Source: an uncultured Ruminococcus sp.
GTDB taxonomy: Bacteria > Bacillota > Clostridia > Oscillospirales > Acutalibacteraceae
Assembly (NCBI GenBank): GCA_902774325.1
Contig: CACYIC010000002.1
Location: 1 to 64,000, forward strand
Reading direction: 5' to 3'
DNA length: 64,000 bases
The position numbers and the translations under genes were made by a program. Positions within the stretch are counted from its first letter, which is position 1, and every line of letters begins with the position of its first letter. Under the pieces are notes generated by a model. It had not been told where the DNA came from. It searched no databases and worked only from the letters and a program-made list of their open reading frames with translations. Positions 16,029 through 24,541 of this stretch are shown piece by piece.

Positions 16029-16871
16029 TCAGTTTTTTCTGTAGGCAGAAGGCGTCTTGTTGAAGTGGAGCTTGAACGCCCTGTTGAAGTTCGACAGGTT
16101 GTTGAAGCCCGACATAGCTGCTATTTCGATGATGGGATTTTCGGTCGTGAGAAGAAGCATGGCTGCATGGTTGAGTCTGAGCTCGTTAACATAACCTACA
16201 AAGGTGGTTCCCATCAGTTCCTTGAAGAGATGCGAAACATAATAGCGGCTGATGCCTGTTGCGGATGCTACCTCGTCGAGCGATATTCCGTCGTTGTAAT
16301 GCTCGTCGATGTAGTGGGTAACACGAAGAAGGGCACGGTACTTTTTGCCTTTTGTTTCCACGTCAATGATATTGACGTAGCCGTTTGAGAACAGCTGATA
16401 GAAAAGGTCGTACATCTTGCCATAAACCTTCAACTGATAATAATCGCCCTTTTTTTGCTCGGAGTCGATAACCTGATGGATGTTATCGAGCACCTCGCTG
16501 TAGCAGCTAGATTCAGGTGAAATGATGGCATGAGATGTGCAGTTGCCGTTTATCAGCGCGCGGATTATGCTCGAAGGCAGATAATCCTGCGTGACAGCGG
16601 CAGGGTTTGAGAAGTTAAGCGTCACAACGTCAACAACGGGATTGTTGTGATTTGTGAGCTTATACTTGGTATTTGGAGAAATAAAATAGATGTCACCCTG
16701 TTTTATGTTCTTCAAATGGTCAATGGTTTCCAGCGTTGCAGAGCCTGAGCGTACATAGCCGAACAGAGCCTCGGAATGAGAAAGAGTCGACTGAGTAGCA
16801 ACAAGCTCGCCGCATACAACTCTGAAAGCAGAATTGGACGCAGATGTTGCGTTTAAAAGCTCAATACTCAT
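16029..16871 (-). CDS. AraC family transcriptional regulator
   Basis: 280 residues. The N-terminal half is a cupin-like sensing domain (about 10-90, with GYVRSGSATL and QGDIYFISPN). The C-terminal 100 residues are a double helix-turn-helix AraC domain (YIDEHYNDGISLDEVASATGIS... and IIEIAAMSGFNNLSNFNRAFK), ending with the family's FNKTPSAYR. Such proteins usually activate sugar or surface-polysaccharide genes on binding a small ligand. No partner gene lies beside it; the 177 bases upstream contain no clear operator. Confidence 0.93.
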   Translation of the reverse strand: MSIELLNATSASNSAFRVVCGELVATQSTLSHSEALFGYVRSGSATLETIDHLKNIKQGDIYFISPNTKYKLTNHNNPVVDVVTLNFSNPAAVTQDYLPSSIIRALINGNCTSHAIISPESSCYSEVLDNIHQVIDSEQKKGDYYQLKVYGKMYDLFYQLFSNGYVNIIDVETKGKKYRALLRVTHYIDEHYNDGISLDEVASATGISRYYVSHLFKELMGTTFVGYVNELRLNHAAMLLLTTENPIIEIAAMSGFNNLSNFNRAFKLHFNKTPSAYRKN

Positions 16872-17048
16872 GTTTAATCCCCCGATTCACGTGAAAGTAT
16901 ATGATATCAGACTTATGAAAACAACTCCTAATGCCTATATAGTACACTTCCTCATGTTATACATATTCTACCAAAAAAAATTGAATTTGTCAATACTTTT
17001 TTGCCATGAAAACTAAATACTGGAATAATAACAAAATCCGCAAATAAA

Positions 17049-18044
17049 CTAATAACAAAAATTGTCAAAGTAACTGAAAAAAGCATTAATCGCCCTTTTG
17101 GGTGATAAAATCTTGACCTTTCCTCCGAGCCCGAAAATCCATGCGTAGAACTGCGGACTGAGTACAACCTCGACATTTATGATAAAAGAGTTGCTATCTT
17201 GCCTTGAAATGTAAATATCGCGTCCGAAACGGTCAACTATCACGCCTATTAAGCCATTATCGACCGCTAATTGCACGGTCAATTTTTCACCACCGTACAT
17301 CGAGAAAACGCGCTTTGCGTACTCCGCGGGATTAAAATCCGCGAGGCGCTCGCCAAGCTCACGGGGCTCCTTGAGCACGGTGATACTTTCCATCTTGTCA
17401 ACGCGAAAGTGTTTAATTTTGTCCTCGATTTTATCATAAGCGACCAAATAATAATTCTCGTCGTCCCAACAGAGAGCGATCGGCGATACGATGTACCTGT
17501 CGCCGTCCTTCTTCGCCTTTTTAATGACTCGCGGCACGAAATCATCGCTCAGCTCCCAGCGGAAATATACAAAGCTGATCTGCCTGTCGCGCGAAATAGA
17601 GCTGTGGATGATATCGACGTTGTAGTATATCCGCTCGTTGGGAGTTTTGACGCGGCTTTGAACATAAACCTCTCGGTGAAGCTGCTTGCCCTCGTTCTCG
17701 CTGACAAGGCGCTCAAGCTTAGAGATGAGGTCGAGGCTCTTTTTACGGGTGATGAACTTCGAGCTCTGGATCGCGTCGACCAGAAGCTTCAGCTCGGCGA
17801 CCTGAAAATCCCTGCTGCCGATATAGTAGCGGACGGTGTTGGAGCGTATCGTGCAGATATCAAGTCCGAAGCAGCGCAGGATCTCAAGATCCTCATAAAG
17901 CGCCTTGCGCTCCGCCCTGATATCGTAGGCGGCGAGCTGATCCTTGATCTCGGCGAGCGTCATGGGGTGCTCCTCGTCGGTTTTTTCGAGCAGGATCTTT
18001 TGAAGATAGAGCAGCTTCTGTTTTTGCTTTGAGCTTTTCGCCAT
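17049..18044 (-). CDS. WYL-domain transcriptional regulator
   Basis: 331 residues. An N-terminal winged helix-turn-helix (about 10-75: MTLAEIKDQL..., ERKALYEDLEIL) is followed by a WYL domain (about 140-235: RQISFVYFRWEL, YIVSPIALCWDDENYYLVAY, KIKHFRVDKMESI) and a C-terminal WCX-type extension. WYL regulators respond to nucleotides or other ligands and are common in defence and metabolic control. The gene follows the AEC transporter by 16 bases on the same strand, so the two are probably co-transcribed; whether it controls that transporter is inference. Confidence 0.92.
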   Translation of the reverse strand: MAKSSKQKQKLLYLQKILLEKTDEEHPMTLAEIKDQLAAYDIRAERKALYEDLEILRCFGLDICTIRSNTVRYYIGSRDFQVAELKLLVDAIQSSKFITRKKSLDLISKLERLVSENEGKQLHREVYVQSRVKTPNERIYYNVDIIHSSISRDRQISFVYFRWELSDDFVPRVIKKAKKDGDRYIVSPIALCWDDENYYLVAYDKIEDKIKHFRVDKMESITVLKEPRELGERLADFNPAEYAKRVFSMYGGEKLTVQLAVDNGLIGVIVDRFGRDIYISRQDSNSFIINVEVVLSPQFYAWIFGLGGKVKILSPKRAINAFFSYFDNFCY

Positions 18045-18060
18045 GCTTATACCTCACTTT

Positions 18061-18996
18061 TCAAGCGTATATGAAGGTCCATACGGCGGATACTATCAGC
18101 GGCATGGTCAATATCGAAATAACGGTCGAGGCGGCGGTCACGCTGACAGAGAGCGAGACGTCGCGGTTGAATTTGGCGGCGAACATGGTGGTTGAGGCGG
18201 CGCAGGGAGCGGAGCAGGCGATCGTAAAGGCGATGATCATGGTTCTGTCGAGCTTGAGAAGGCTCATTCCCAGCGCCGCGAGCACGGGAATGAGGATCAG
18301 CCGCAGCGCCATGGCAAGATAGATCCTTCCGTTTGTAAAGGCGTCCCTGAGCTTTGCCTGAGAAAGATAAAAGCCGATGATCAGCATGGGGATCGGGGTG
18401 TTGAGGTTCGCGAGATGGGTAACGGGCTGCAGGATGACCGGAGGCAGGGTGACGCGGCATACAAAGAGAATGACAGCCGCGGTGACTCCGAGCAGCCCCG
18501 GGTTGAGAAGCAGACGCTTGAAGGAGAGCTGCTTTGCGTCGCCGCTCATTTCAGCAAGTCCGTAGGTCCAGCTGAAAATGTTGAAAACCGCGACAAAAAT
18601 CGAGCCGAAGAACCAGCCGTCGTCGCCGAGCAGCTCCTTTTGCAGGGGCAGGGACATGAAGCCGCAGTTTGAGAAAACGACGGCGAACCTGATGACCCTT
18701 CGGCGGCTTTCGTCACTGTCATGCAGGACGAGATGGGCTATGAGGATGGAAAGAGCGAGAATGACAGACGCTGTCGCGACCGCGACGAGCAGCAGCTCGA
18801 GCGTTTGGAACGAGAACTCGCGCTGAAAGGCTGAGATCATTACGCAGGGCGTCACGATATAGAGCACGATATCGGTCATTTTCTTTGAGGCGTGTTCGGT
18901 GATGACGTCTTTTTTGCCGCAGATAAAGCCGATCGCTATGAGAATAAAAAGGACCAGAACCTGCTGACCTATTGTCAGAAAATTGCTGAGAAACAA
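18061..18996 (-). CDS. AEC family (auxin efflux carrier-like) transporter
   Basis: 311-residue membrane protein with about ten hydrophobic segments in two similar halves, typical of the AEC family that exports organic anions such as malate or small acids. FSNCGFMSLPL (about 108-118) is the family's conserved Asn/Gly/Pro segment of the fourth helix. Start is TTG at 18996 with GGGAGGG 7 bases upstream. Substrate unknown. Co-transcribed with the WYL regulator downstream. Confidence 0.88.
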   Translation of the reverse strand: MFLSNFLTIGQQVLVLFILIAIGFICGKKDVITEHASKKMTDIVLYIVTPCVMISAFQREFSFQTLELLLVAVATASVILALSILIAHLVLHDSDESRRRVIRFAVVFSNCGFMSLPLQKELLGDDGWFFGSIFVAVFNIFSWTYGLAEMSGDAKQLSFKRLLLNPGLLGVTAAVILFVCRVTLPPVILQPVTHLANLNTPIPMLIIGFYLSQAKLRDAFTNGRIYLAMALRLILIPVLAALGMSLLKLDRTMIIAFTIACSAPCAASTTMFAAKFNRDVSLSVSVTAASTVISILTMPLIVSAVWTFIYA

Positions 18997-19199
18997 CTGT
19001 TATCCCTCCCGGATTTTTACCGTTATATTTTACCACAGCTCGTGATATATTGCAACGACCGGAAGGAGATTTTTGGCGTATAGAGCTTGTCAAGACAGTA
19101 ATATCTACAAAAAGTGCACAAATATATTGTGATAATTCACCAATGGAAAAATGTGAAAGTTAAAAATATGTACTAACCGACAAAAATAATTTTGGTTTA

Positions 19200-19227
19200 T
19201 TGACAATTGGATTAACTGATGTATAAT
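19200..19227 (+). promoter_or_regulatory. Sigma-A promoter of the DUF6465-like gene
   Basis: TTGACA (19200-19205), 16-base spacer, TATAAT (19222-19227), 62 bases before the start codon. Confidence 0.8.
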
Positions 19228-19288
19228 AAAATACGGGTTAAACCTAAAAATATCATAAATATAATAATTTTGAAAGAAGGAATTACTA

Positions 19289-19687
19289 ATGGCAACTACC
19301 AAGAAGGCTGCTGCTAAGGCAGAGGAAAAGGAAACAAAGACCGCAAAGACCACCAAGGCTGCCGCTACAAAGGCTGCTAAGGCTGCTAAGGAAACAGCCA
19401 AGGCTGTTGAGACCAAGGTTGAGGAGAAGAAGACTGAGGCTAAGAAGGCTACCGCCAAGAAAGCTCCCGCTAAGAAGGCTGCTCCCAAGAAGCCCGCAGA
19501 GGCAAAGGTTAATTTCTTTGTAGAGTTCGGCGGCGTTCAGGTTCCCGTTGAAGAGGTAATCGCAAACGTCAAGGCTACCTATGGCAAGGACGCTAAGGAG
19601 ATCTCCGTATATCTCAAGCCCGAAGAGAGCAAGGCGTATTTCGTAGCTGACGGCGAAGAGGGCGAAATGGACGTTTTCTTCTGCTGA
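19289..19687 (+). CDS. Small protein: histone-H1-like Lys/Ala N-terminus plus DUF6465-like domain
   Basis: 132 residues. Residues 1-72 are almost entirely Lys, Ala, Thr and Glu with AAAKAEEK, KAAKAAKE and KKAPAKKAA runs like those of histone H1-like bacterial proteins. Residues 73-132 form a compact domain (VNFFVEFGGVQV, EISVYLKPEESKAYFV, MDVFFC) that matches the small DUF6465-type domain of Clostridia. The basic tail suggests nucleic acid or anionic polymer binding, which is unproven. A near-consensus promoter and strong terminator suggest an abundant, single-gene transcript. Ribosome site AAAGAAGG. Confidence 0.75.
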   Translation: MATTKKAAAKAEEKETKTAKTTKAAATKAAKAAKETAKAVETKVEEKKTEAKKATAKKAPAKKAAPKKPAEAKVNFFVEFGGVQVPVEEVIANVKATYGKDAKEISVYLKPEESKAYFVADGEEGEMDVFFC

Positions 19688-19715
19688 TTGCTTTTGTAAT
19701 TGCTGATAAAATAAG

Positions 19716-19744
19716 AGGCTGACCTTTTCGGGTCAGCCTTTTTG
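19716..19744 (+). terminator. Intrinsic terminator
   Basis: AGGCTGACC (19716-19724) pairs with GGTCAGCCT (19731-19739), followed by TTTTT. Confidence 0.85.
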
Positions 19745-19797
19745 CATATTTGTTTTTATGACGAAGCCCGAGGCTTTGCCTGAACGGAATATGACGA

Positions 19798-20553
19798 TCA
19801 GAACAGCTCGTCGCTGTCCGCCTCGTCCGCGGTTTTGGAGGGTTTTGTCTGGCTTTTGATCTCGTCCTTGAGCTCGGTCGCCTTCTCTTTGAAGTCGTCC
19901 TTGATCTCAACAGCCTTGTCCTTTACGTCCGAAACGAATTCCTTTGCCTTGTCCTTGGTGTCGTGGGCGATAACGGCGGCGTTGTCCTTGAGCTCCTCGG
20001 CCTTTCCCTTTATCTCCTCCGCCTTTTCTCTGATGGCGTTAGAGGATTTTTCCTTGATCTCGGCGGCTTTCTCGTTTGCCTCCTCGGTCGCCTCCCTGAC
20101 GTCGTCACCGATTTTTTCGGCGGCGTCGGCAAAGGGGCTGGAGCTGTAGTCGTCCTCGTTTGAGCAGGCTACGGTGATATCGATAACCTCTTCCTTCTTG
20201 ACGCTTTCCTCCTCCTTTGGAGCGGCGTAGATGAATTCATTCTGTGATTCGAGGACCTTGCGGTAGCAGTCTCTCGCCCTGGCGATCTTCGCCTTGCTGC
20301 CGTCAACGACGTTTACGAGGTTGCTCTGCTTCTCGGTGGGAACGCATTCCTCTCTCTTGAGCTTCTCGTAATACTCCTTGCCCAGCGCGATATAGGCGCG
20401 GTTCATCAGCTCGCTTTCGCTCTTCATCACCATTCTCAGGCGGTTGAGCTTTGCCTTGGTGCGGTTCTTCTCAACAAAGTTCTGCGCAACGGTCGAAAGC
20501 GAATCGACGGCGGTGTTGACTGTTCCTTTTACGGTATCTAAAAACTGTGACAT
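19798..20553 (-). CDS. LEA/apolipoprotein-like amphipathic helix protein
   Basis: 251 residues. Residues 1-105 are helical with many charged residues and no known domain. Residues about 140-240 repeat 11-residue-like units (KAAEIKEKS, KAEEIKGKAEELKDNA, KDKAKEFVSDVKDKAVEIKDDFKEKATELKDE in pieces), the pattern of group 3 LEA and apolipoprotein-like proteins that form long amphipathic helices. No signal peptide or membrane segment is seen, so it is cytoplasmic. A stress-protective or membrane-surface role is a guess from composition. It stands alone on the minus strand, convergent with the DUF6465-like gene. Confidence 0.7.
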   Translation of the reverse strand: MSQFLDTVKGTVNTAVDSLSTVAQNFVEKNRTKAKLNRLRMVMKSESELMNRAYIALGKEYYEKLKREECVPTEKQSNLVNVVDGSKAKIARARDCYRKVLESQNEFIYAAPKEEESVKKEEVIDITVACSNEDDYSSSPFADAAEKIGDDVREATEEANEKAAEIKEKSSNAIREKAEEIKGKAEELKDNAAVIAHDTKDKAKEFVSDVKDKAVEIKDDFKEKATELKDEIKSQTKPSKTADEADSDELF

Positions 20554-20636
20554 AATAACACTCCTTCAATGATTTTATTATCAATTTATATTATGACAGA
20601 AATTTTAAATAAAATCAACATTTTTTTGAAAATTAC

Positions 20637-20665
20637 TTGAGAAAAGTACGGCAAATTGATATAAT
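20637..20665 (+). promoter_or_regulatory. Sigma-A promoter of the CpXC gene
   Basis: TTGAGA (20637-20642), 17-base spacer, TATAAT (20660-20665). The promoter lies where an upstream in-frame TTG would otherwise extend the gene, which rules that start out. Confidence 0.7.
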
Positions 20666-20684
20666 GGATTCAGAGGTGATTCAA

Positions 20685-21383
20685 ATGCCCGAAAAAAAGA
20701 TGAACAAAGCCGTGGTTTGTCCGCTTTGCGGCGAGCTCGCCAAGGCTGAAATATATACAAGCGTCAACGCGACGGTGAACAAGGCCCTCAGGGAGCGCGT
20801 GCTCGACGGCGAATTATTCGCCTGGAAGTGTCCCTCCTGCGGCTACAGCGCGCGCCTTGTTTATCCCGTGCTTTACAATGATATGAAAAACCGCTTCATG
20901 GTATATCTGATCCCCAAGATCGACCGCTTCCAGCTCTGCGACAAGGAGCTGGAGGAAAAGTACAGCAACCTTCGCAACATCAACAAGCGCGTGGTGCCCG
21001 ACTTCAACTCCTTCAAGGAGAAGATCTTCATCTTTGAGTCGGGACTTGACGATATGGCGGTCGAGCTTACAAAGGTCGCCATCGCCCAGACGGTTTCCAA
21101 GAAGCTTGACGGAGCCGAGGTCGAGGAGGGCTATCTTTCGATGTACGACCGCGAGTCAAATACCATGGGCTTTACCTATTTCACGGGGGAGGAGCGCTCG
21201 CCCTACGTTCAGACCGCGAGGCTCGAGATATACGGCAAGTCCAGGGAGATCGTCGAGCGCTTCGCCCTGCGCGACAAAAAGCTCAAGGGCTTTATCAAAA
21301 TCGACCGCGAGTGGGCGGAGAATATTTTGTACCGCTACAAACGCGCCAGACAGATCGAGAGGCTCAATAAGCTGAAGGACTGA
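20685..21383 (+). CDS. CpXC-domain zinc-ribbon protein
   Basis: 232 residues from ATG at 20685, behind AGAGGTGAT; the promoter leaves a very short leader. The N-terminal CpXC domain (about 8-60) has VCPLCG and KCPSCG Cys pairs, a likely zinc ribbon, separated by about 35 residues as in the family. The remainder is a mixed alpha/beta region with a basic C-terminus (YKRARQIERLNKLKD). Function of CpXC proteins is unknown. Stand-alone gene with its own terminator. Confidence 0.8.
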   Translation: MPEKKMNKAVVCPLCGELAKAEIYTSVNATVNKALRERVLDGELFAWKCPSCGYSARLVYPVLYNDMKNRFMVYLIPKIDRFQLCDKELEEKYSNLRNINKRVVPDFNSFKEKIFIFESGLDDMAVELTKVAIAQTVSKKLDGAEVEEGYLSMYDRESNTMGFTYFTGEERSPYVQTARLEIYGKSREIVERFALRDKKLKGFIKIDREWAENILYRYKRARQIERLNKLKD

Positions 21384-21406
21384 ACCGACCGGCTTAAAAA
21401 AAACAG

Positions 21407-21436
21407 ACCGCACGGCATTTTCGCCGTGCGGTTTTT
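21407..21436. terminator. Bidirectional intrinsic terminator
   Basis: ACCGCACGGC and GCCGTGCGGT (10-bp perfect stem), followed by TTTTT and preceded by an A-run. Serves the CpXC gene and the convergent DUF1275 gene. Confidence 0.88.
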
Positions 21437-21453
21437 GCGTTGAAAAATGTCCG

Positions 21454-22116
21454 TCAGGTAAACGCCTCGATCTTCGCGCTCTCGTAGCGGTAGTAGAAAA
21501 AGCCCGAGAGGGCGATCAGCGGCAGGCAGCACCAGACGCTTTGAAGCCCCAGCCACAGGCTGAGCAGGCAGCCGAGCGCCGCGCCGAGGTTGAAGCAGAG
21601 CAGGGTGCGCCAGTAGAAGGCGGCGTTTCGCAGATCCTTTTTCTCCCTGTCGAGGAAATATTTTGTCAGCAGCATGACCGCCTGCCGGACGTTGTTTGAT
21701 GAAAAGATCGTGGAGCTCGAGTTGCCGCCGACGTTTTTGAAGGCGTTCCACTGGATCGGCATGGCGAACACGAAGGGCAGAACAGCGATGAAATGGTTCT
21801 CGACTCCGGAGATGAGCCCGACGGCTGTCACCGACAGGGCGGTTATTATAAGGCTTATTATCTTCATGCTCAGCCTTGAAAAGCGGCGCACGACCGCGTA
21901 AAATACGCAGCCGGCGGCGTAGACCAGAAAGAGCAGCGCGGTCATTCCGACCAGCTCGAGGCCGCCGCTGACGGCGCTGTGAGAGAGCTTTATCAGGTTT
22001 CCCGTCTGAGCGTTCGGGAAAATATCGCAGTGATTGAATATCGAGTAGCCGCCGATAAAGCCGCCGACGGCGCTGACGCTGTGATGCAGCAGCATCTGCC
22101 TTTTTACTATCCTCAT
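21454..22116 (-). CDS. YoaK/DUF1275 family membrane protein
   Basis: 220 residues with about six membrane segments. The family signature is visible: GGFIGGYSI near residue 18, NAQTGNLI near 35, and NAFKNVGG near 125. DUF1275 proteins are small integral membrane proteins of unknown substrate, thought to be transporters. Follows citrate synthase on the same strand but behind a terminator, so probably separate. Confidence 0.85.
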   Translation of the reverse strand: MRIVKRQMLLHHSVSAVGGFIGGYSIFNHCDIFPNAQTGNLIKLSHSAVSGGLELVGMTALLFLVYAAGCVFYAVVRRFSRLSMKIISLIITALSVTAVGLISGVENHFIAVLPFVFAMPIQWNAFKNVGGNSSSTIFSSNNVRQAVMLLTKYFLDREKKDLRNAAFYWRTLLCFNLGAALGCLLSLWLGLQSVWCCLPLIALSGFFYYRYESAKIEAFT

Positions 22117-22135
22117 GAAAATTCCTCAAAACAAG

Positions 22136-22159
22136 AGGGCTTGGCGAAAACCAAACCCT
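22136..22159 (-). terminator. Intrinsic terminator after citrate synthase
   Basis: AGGGCTTGG (22136-22144) pairs with CCAAACCCT (22151-22159); the minus-strand continuation is CTTGTTTT. Confidence 0.7.
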
Positions 22160-22167
22160 GTGCTTTT

Positions 22168-23538
22168 TTATCTGTTGTCCAGCGGCGTGTAGCTCTTCTC
22201 GGTCGAGATGCTCATGTATGCGGGACGGATGATCTTGCCCGCGTTGATAAGCTCCTCCAGACGGTGAGCGCTCCAGCCCGCGATCCTCGCCGTGGCGAAG
22301 AGCGGGGTATAAAGCTCGCAGGGGATGTCGAGCATACTGTAAAGCAGTCCGCTGTAGAAGTCGACGTTTGAAGCCACGCCCTTGTAGATGCGGCGCTTTT
22401 TGCCGATGACCTCGGGCGCGAGACGCTCGACCTTTTCGTAGAGGGCAAACTCCTTGGTAAAGCCCTCGACGTCGGCGAGCTTTTGGACGGCGCCCTTGAG
22501 CAGCTTCTGACGCGGATCCGAAATGGTATAGACCGCGTGACCCATGCCGTAAATGAGTCCCTTTTTGTCAAACGCCTGTTTGTCGAGCAGCTTTTCGAGA
22601 TAGGCGGTGATAGCCTCCTCGTCGTCCCAGTCGGAGAGGTTGCTCTTCATATCCTCGAACATCTCGTAGACCTTGACGTTCGCGCCGCCGTGCTTGGGTC
22701 CCTTGAGCGAGGCGAGAGCGGCGGCTATCGCCGAATAGGTGTCGGTTCCCGAGGAGGTCACGACATGAGTGGTGAAGGTGGAGTTGTTTCCGCCGCCGTG
22801 CTCCATGTGCAGGATAAGCGCCATATCGAGCACCTTTGCCTCGAGATCGGTGTAGTGCCTGTCGGGGCGCAGCAGCGAGAGAATGACCTCCGCTGTCGAC
22901 ATCGAGGGCTCGGGCAGATGGATATAGAGGCTCTTGTCGCGCAGATAATGGTTGAAGGCGTGGTAGCCGTAAACGCTGAGCATCGGGAAAACGGAAATGA
23001 GCTGGACGCACTGGCGCAGCACGTTGTTGATCGTGGTGTCGTTGGGGTTCCTGTCGTAGCAGAAAAGGGTGAGCACGCTGCGGGCGATCGAGTTCATCAT
23101 GTCCTCGCTGGGCGCCTTCAGTATTACGTCGCGCACAAAATTCTGTGGCAGGGTGCGGTACTGCACCAAAAGCTCCTTGAAATTCTTGAGCTCGTATTTG
23201 TTGGGCATCGCTCCGAAGAGAAGCAGATATACGACCTCCTCAAAGCCGAAGCGGTTGTCGGAGGTTATGCCGTTGACGATATCCTTTACGTTGTAGCCGC
23301 GGTAGTACAGCTCTCCGTCGCAGGGCACCAGCTTGCCGTCGACGATCTTGTTCTGCTTGATGGTCGAGATATCTGTTAGCCCCGTGAGCACGCCTTTTCC
23401 GTCGAGGTCGCGAAGTCCGCGCTTAACGTCGTATTTGTTGTAAAGCTCAATATCTATTTTTGAGTTTGCCGCCATTCTGTCCGCCAGAAAGTTGATTTCG
23501 GGGGTCATGTCCGAGTATTCGTGGATCGGATAAGTCAT
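22168..23538 (-). CDS. gltA: Citrate synthase
   Basis: 456 residues, condensing acetyl-CoA and oxaloacetate to citrate in the cytoplasm. Family landmarks: the catalytic His in HMEHGGGNNSTF (about 240-251), KGPKHGGANVKV (about 272-283) and GMGHAVYTISDPR (about 324-336). It belongs to the longer firmicute form (about 450 residues). In anaerobic Clostridia it feeds the oxidative branch to 2-oxoglutarate and glutamate, the precursor for the arginine cluster nearby. Ribosome site GGGAG precedes ATG, with its own promoter and terminator. A 2-methylcitrate synthase cannot be fully excluded. Confidence 0.93.
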   Translation of the reverse strand: MTYPIHEYSDMTPEINFLADRMAANSKIDIELYNKYDVKRGLRDLDGKGVLTGLTDISTIKQNKIVDGKLVPCDGELYYRGYNVKDIVNGITSDNRFGFEEVVYLLLFGAMPNKYELKNFKELLVQYRTLPQNFVRDVILKAPSEDMMNSIARSVLTLFCYDRNPNDTTINNVLRQCVQLISVFPMLSVYGYHAFNHYLRDKSLYIHLPEPSMSTAEVILSLLRPDRHYTDLEAKVLDMALILHMEHGGGNNSTFTTHVVTSSGTDTYSAIAAALASLKGPKHGGANVKVYEMFEDMKSNLSDWDDEEAITAYLEKLLDKQAFDKKGLIYGMGHAVYTISDPRQKLLKGAVQKLADVEGFTKEFALYEKVERLAPEVIGKKRRIYKGVASNVDFYSGLLYSMLDIPCELYTPLFATARIAGWSAHRLEELINAGKIIRPAYMSISTEKSYTPLDNR

Positions 23539-23584
23539 TGAGTCACTCCCTTTCGATTCGGTACATAATTCAGTACATTAAATC

Positions 23585-23613
23585 ATTATAGCACAAAACC
23601 GCAATAAAAGCAA
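23585..23613 (-). promoter_or_regulatory. Sigma-A promoter of citrate synthase
   Basis: On the minus strand TTGCTT (23613-23608), 17-base spacer, TATAAT (23590-23585), about 45 bases before the start. Confidence 0.6.
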
Positions 23614-23618
23614 GTGCC

Positions 23619-23658
23619 AAGCAAAAGGCGGCGCCTAAACAAGCAAAAGGCGGCGCCG
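23619..23658. repeat. Short direct repeat
   Basis: AAGCAAAAGGCGGCGCC occurs twice in a row with a 4-base spacer, between citrate synthase and the flavin reductase-like gene. GGCGCC is palindromic. Confidence 0.6.
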
Positions 23659-23696
23659 ATCGGGTCTGCCGCCGGTTCGCGGCAAGGGTTTCAGGG

Positions 23697-24206
23697 TCAT
23701 TCCGCGCGCAAGATCCTGACGATCTCGCTGATGTACATCCTGTGGTAGTCGTCGCCGCTGTAATTTTTCCTTACGAGGTCGTCAAGCGCGCTCTGCTCGT
23801 TAAAATCCTGCGCGTAGAGCTTTTTGCAGATCAGCACGAGCTTTGCTTCCTCAAAGTAGGGAACGCCCTCGTCTGTAAAGGCGGGAGTGAGTCCGGTTTC
23901 TTTGACCTTGTCGACCTCTCTGCCGCTCTTGCTGCCGCAAAGACGCAGCGCCGCGCGGAAGTCCTCCTCAAAAAAGCAGATCGAGCTGTATTCCCGAGCC
24001 TCGGTGAATTTGATGGTGTAGCGTTGAGGGCGGATGAAGGTGAAGGCGACGGGCTTGTTCCAGAGGATGCCGACGCCGCCCCAGCTGACGGTCATGGTGT
24101 TGAAGCTTTCTTTATCGCCCGCCGTGACAAGACCCCAGTCCTTGTTGAAGAGCGCGAAGGGATTGGCTTCCAGCTGATACGGTGTGATTTCTTTGAATTG
24201 TTTCAT
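23697..24206 (-). CDS. Flavin reductase-like FMN-binding protein
   Basis: 169 residues from ATG at 24206, chosen because AAAAGGAG lies directly upstream; a longer reading frame would swallow that ribosome site. The sequence has the split-barrel flavin reductase fold pattern: NPFALFNKDWGLVTAGD, TMTVSWGGVGILWNKPVAFTFIRPQRYT (in pieces, about 34-62) and SICFFEED. Proteins of this family bind FMN and act as reductases or flavoredoxins in anaerobes. Electron partner unknown. It is divergent from the arginine cluster and shares its upstream region. Confidence 0.85.
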   Translation of the reverse strand: MKQFKEITPYQLEANPFALFNKDWGLVTAGDKESFNTMTVSWGGVGILWNKPVAFTFIRPQRYTIKFTEAREYSSICFFEEDFRAALRLCGSKSGREVDKVKETGLTPAFTDEGVPYFEEAKLVLICKKLYAQDFNEQSALDDLVRKNYSGDDYHRMYISEIVRILRAE

Positions 24207-24250
24207 GGTAAAAAACTCCTTTTGACAGTATATGTCCAGTATAGCAGAAA

Positions 24251-24321
24251 TATGAATAATATGCAATATACAAGGCTTAATATTCATTCTTTTGCATATT
24301 TAACCATTGAAAATGAATATT
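24251..24321. promoter_or_regulatory. Candidate ArgR boxes, upstream cluster
   Basis: TATGAATAATATGCAAT (24251-24267) closely follows the firmicute ARG box pattern CATGAATAAAAATKCAAK. It is followed by AATATTCATT (24279-24288) and its exact inverted partner AATGAATATT (24312-24321). Lies in the 335-base gap between flavin reductase and argG. Confidence 0.45.
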
Positions 24322-24446
24322 CGTTTATCCCGAAACAATCGGACGAAAGATTTTGATAAGGCGGCAAAGGGTATATTTATACATTTAATCGGCTGATTGA
24401 GCGAAAAATCAGCGCCTTTCGGGTAATTTTTGTGCAAAGGCTAAAA

Positions 24447-24498
24447 ATTGCATAAATATTCAAAAAAGACTTGATTTTTCCGTTTGAGGTAGTATAAT
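24447..24498 (+). promoter_or_regulatory. argG promoter with adjoining ArgR box
   Basis: TGCATAAATATTCA (24449-24462) fits the TGAAT-N4-ATTCA core with one mismatch and abuts the -35 box TTGATT (24471-24476); 16 bases later TATAAT (24493-24498). ArgR bound here would be expected to block or modulate the promoter of the whole cluster. Confidence 0.55.
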
Positions 24499-24541
24499 GG
24501 ATGATGTTGAAACAAAAAACAGTTTTACGGAGGAATTCAAA

